Source: Nitrospira sp. UBA5699
GTDB lineage: Bacteria; Nitrospirota; Nitrospiria; Nitrospirales; Nitrospiraceae
DNA: 5,734 nt
Direction: 5' to 3'
Assembly: GCA_002420105.1 (NCBI GenBank)
Contig: DIHJ01000066.1
Coordinates: 1 to 5,734, forward strand
The notes beneath the pieces were generated by a model. It was not told where the DNA came from and searched no databases. It saw only the letters and a program-made list of their open reading frames with translations. Position numbers and translations under genes: made by a program. Of the stretch, positions 3,749 to 5,734 are shown piece after piece. The number at the start of each line of letters is the position of its first letter. The stretch's first letter is position 1.

Positions 3749-5734
3749 CTAGGCAATCGCGTCGATGATCGCGTTCAAGGTCGCGCTGGGGCGCATCGCC
3801 TTGGAGGCCTTCGCATCATCGGGATGATAATACCCGCCGATATCCTGCGGCTTGCCCTGCGCGGCAAGCAATTCCTGATCGATCTTCGCCGCATTGTCAC
3901 CGAGATCCTTGGCGATCTTGGTGAACCTCTCGGCGATCTTCTTGTCCTGGGTCTGCGCGGCCAACGCCTGCGCCCAATACAGCGCCAGATAGAAATGGCT
4001 GCCGCGGTTGTCGATCTCGCCGACCTTGCGGGCGGGCGACTTGTTGCTCTCCAGGAACTTCGCGTTGGCCTGATCCAGCGTGTCCGCGAGAATCTTGGCC
4101 ACCGGATTGTTCCCGGCCTTGGCGAGATGCTCCAGCGACGCGGCCAGCGCGAGAAACTCGCCCAGCGAGTCCCACCGCAGATAGCCCTCCTCCTGGAACT
4201 GCTGCACGTGCTTCGGCGCCGATCCTCCCGCGCCGGTTTCGAAGAGACCGCCGCCGTTCAACAGCGGGACGATCGAGAGCATCTTGGCGCTGGTCCCAAT
4301 TTCGAGAATCGGGAACAGATCGGTCAGGTAGTCGCGCAACACGTTCCCGGTGACGGAGATCGTGTCCTTGCCTTCCTTCATCCGCTCCAGGGAGAAGCGG
4401 CAGGCGTCCGCCGGGGACATGATCCGGACGTCGAGCCCGGTCGTGTCGTGCTTCGGCAGATACTCGTTCACCTTCTTGATCAATTCGGCATCGTGCGCAC
4501 GGGTCTTGTCCAGCCAGAACACCGCCGGGGCGCCGGTCGCTCTCGCGCGATTGACCGCCAGCTTGACCCAATCCTGAATCGGCACATCCTTCACCTGGCA
4601 CATGCGCCAGATGTCGCCTTCTTCGACCTTGTGCTCCAGCAGCGTCTTGCCGGCGGCATCCACGACGCGGATCGTGCCGTTGCCCGCCGCCTTGAAGGTC
4701 TTGTCGTGCGAACCGTATTCCTCGGCCGCCTGCGCCATCAATCCCACGTTGGGCACGCTGCCCATCGTGCGGGGATCGAAGGCGCCGTGCTTCTTACAGA
4801 ACTCGACGACCTCGTGATAGACCGGCGCATAGCTCGCGTCCGGAATGACGCACTTGGTGTCCGCCAGCTTTCCGTCCGGCCCCCACATCTTGCCGCCGTC
4901 GCGGATGACCGGAGGCATGGAGGCGTCGATGATGATGTCGCTGGGCACGTGAAGGTTGGTGATGCCCTTATCGGAATTTACCATCGCCATCGGCGGCCGC
5001 TTCTGATAGACGGCCTGGATGTCGGCTTCGATCGCCTTGCGCTGATCCTCCGGCAACGACTTGATCTTCGCATAGACGTCACCGAGACCGTTGTCCGGAT
5101 CCACGCCGAGTTTCTTGAAGGTGTCGGCGTACTTCTCGAACACGTCCTTGTAGTACACGGTCACGGCATGACCGAAGATCTTCGGATCCGAGACCTTCAT
5201 CATGGTGGCCTTCATATGGAGCGAGAACAACACGCCCCGGCTCTTGGCGTCCTCGATCTGCTCTTCGAGGAACCGGCGCAGGGACCGCGCGCTCATGAAG
5301 GTGGCGTCGATGACTTCTCCGGCCTGCAGCGCGACTTTCGGCTTCAACACCGTGGTCTTGCCGTCCTGGCCCACGAATTCGATCCGGGCCTCGGTCGCAG
5401 CGGGCACCGTCATAGATTTCTCGTTGGACCGGAAGTCTCCGCCCTTCATATGCGCCACGTGGGTCTTGGAATCCGGGCTCCAGGGGGACATCTTGTGGGG
5501 ATGCTTCCTGGCGTAGTTCTTCACCGAGAGGGGCGCGCGGCGGTCGGAGTTGCCTTCGCGCAGGACCGGATTCACGGCGCTGCCTTTGACTTTGTCGTAG
5601 CGCGCCTTGATGTCCTTTTCCTTGTCGTCCTTCGGATTCTCGGGATAGTCCGGAATCCTGTACCCCTGGCTCTGCAGTTCCTTGATGGTCGCCACCAGTT
5701 GCGGAATGGAGGCGCTGATGTTCGGCAGCTTGAT
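3749..5734 (-). CDS. icd: Monomeric NADP-dependent isocitrate dehydrogenase, 5' end cut by window edge
   Basis: This enzyme interconverts isocitrate and 2-oxoglutarate + CO2 with NADP(H) in the cytoplasm; in a reductive TCA cycle it would carboxylate 2-oxoglutarate. It belongs to the large monomeric IDH family (about 740 residues), unrelated in length to the ~45 kDa dimeric type. The visible 661 residues are open to the right edge, beginning IKLPNISAS, which aligns about 80 residues into the Azotobacter vinelandii enzyme; the in-frame GTG at 5695 is internal, not the start. From memory of that enzyme, every key residue has its counterpart (visible numbering): substrate S52, N55, R59, R65, K175, Y340, R467; metal D270, D468, D472; NADP H509, R520, R569. 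Landmark motifs are GSAVNPVLREGNSDRRAP, VTGNVLRDYLTDLFP and GGGLFETGAGGSAPKH. The protein ends NAIIDAIA. It is the most upstream visible gene, 92 bp before sdhB. The true start and any promoter lie outside the window. Confidence 0.97.
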   Translation of the reverse strand: MKLPNISASIPQLVATIKELQSQGYRIPDYPENPKDDKEKDIKARYDKVKGSAVNPVLREGNSDRRAPLSVKNYARKHPHKMSPWSPDSKTHVAHMKGGDFRSNEKSMTVPAATEARIEFVGQDGKTTVLKPKVALQAGEVIDATFMSARSLRRFLEEQIEDAKSRGVLFSLHMKATMMKVSDPKIFGHAVTVYYKDVFEKYADTFKKLGVDPDNGLGDVYAKIKSLPEDQRKAIEADIQAVYQKRPPMAMVNSDKGITNLHVPSDIIIDASMPPVIRDGGKMWGPDGKLADTKCVIPDASYAPVYHEVVEFCKKHGAFDPRTMGSVPNVGLMAQAAEEYGSHDKTFKAAGNGTIRVVDAAGKTLLEHKVEEGDIWRMCQVKDVPIQDWVKLAVNRARATGAPAVFWLDKTRAHDAELIKKVNEYLPKHDTTGLDVRIMSPADACRFSLERMKEGKDTISVTGNVLRDYLTDLFPILEIGTSAKMLSIVPLLNGGGLFETGAGGSAPKHVQQFQEEGYLRWDSLGEFLALAASLEHLAKAGNNPVAKILADTLDQANAKFLESNKSPARKVGEIDNRGSHFYLALYWAQALAAQTQDKKIAERFTKIAKDLGDNAAKIDQELLAAQGKPQDIGGYYHPDDAKASKAMRPSATLNAIIDAIA

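Noticed and set aside
5693..5695. GTG as the start of icd
   Set aside because: The frame continues upstream to the window edge with the conserved segment IKLPNISAS, so the GTG is an internal valine codon.

Overview
This window looks like central carbon metabolism from a GC-rich chemolithoautotroph. My best guess is a Nitrospira-type bacterium (Nitrospirota). The reasons are the gene content (monomeric NADP-isocitrate dehydrogenase, a non-classical fumarate reductase/succinate dehydrogenase pair, succinyl-CoA ligase) and the peculiar repeats in the spacers. The taxon is an inference; the gene identities are read directly from translated motifs.

All four genes lie on the minus strand and read right to left as one probable operon: icd (5' end cut by the right edge), the iron-sulfur subunit sdhB/frdB, the flavoprotein subunit sdhA/frdA, and sucC (3' end cut by the left edge). 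Three spacers of about 82-110 bp separate them, with no gene on the opposite strand. The many long open frames on the plus strand and in other minus frames are shadows of GC-rich codon use.

The enzymes catalyse three non-contiguous but nearby steps of the TCA cycle: 2-oxoglutarate <-> isocitrate (Icd), succinate <-> fumarate (SdhAB/FrdAB) and succinate <-> succinyl-CoA (SucC, with SucD expected just beyond the left edge). The set can run in the oxidative or the reductive (CO2-fixing) direction, and the window alone does not decide which. The hallmark enzymes of the reductive cycle (ATP-citrate lyase, 2-oxoglutarate:ferredoxin oxidoreductase) are not in view.

Two things deserve attention. (1) Every spacer is filled with a degenerate 7-bp tandem repeat arranged as two inverted arms (GG-starting heptads on the left, the complementary CC-ending heptads on the right), so the operon mRNA could fold a hairpin at each gene junction. 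One arm runs into the 3' end of sdhA and contains its stop codon. (2) The SdhA/SdhB pair departs from the textbook enzyme. The covalent-FAD histidine is replaced by Asn, the flavoprotein has an ~85-residue N-terminal extension and a short C-terminus, and the iron-sulfur subunit has CxxCxxCxxxC where the [3Fe-4S] motif normally lies. No membrane anchor is encoded between the neighbours. I see no defence system, mobile element, RNA gene, CRISPR array or promoter in the window.
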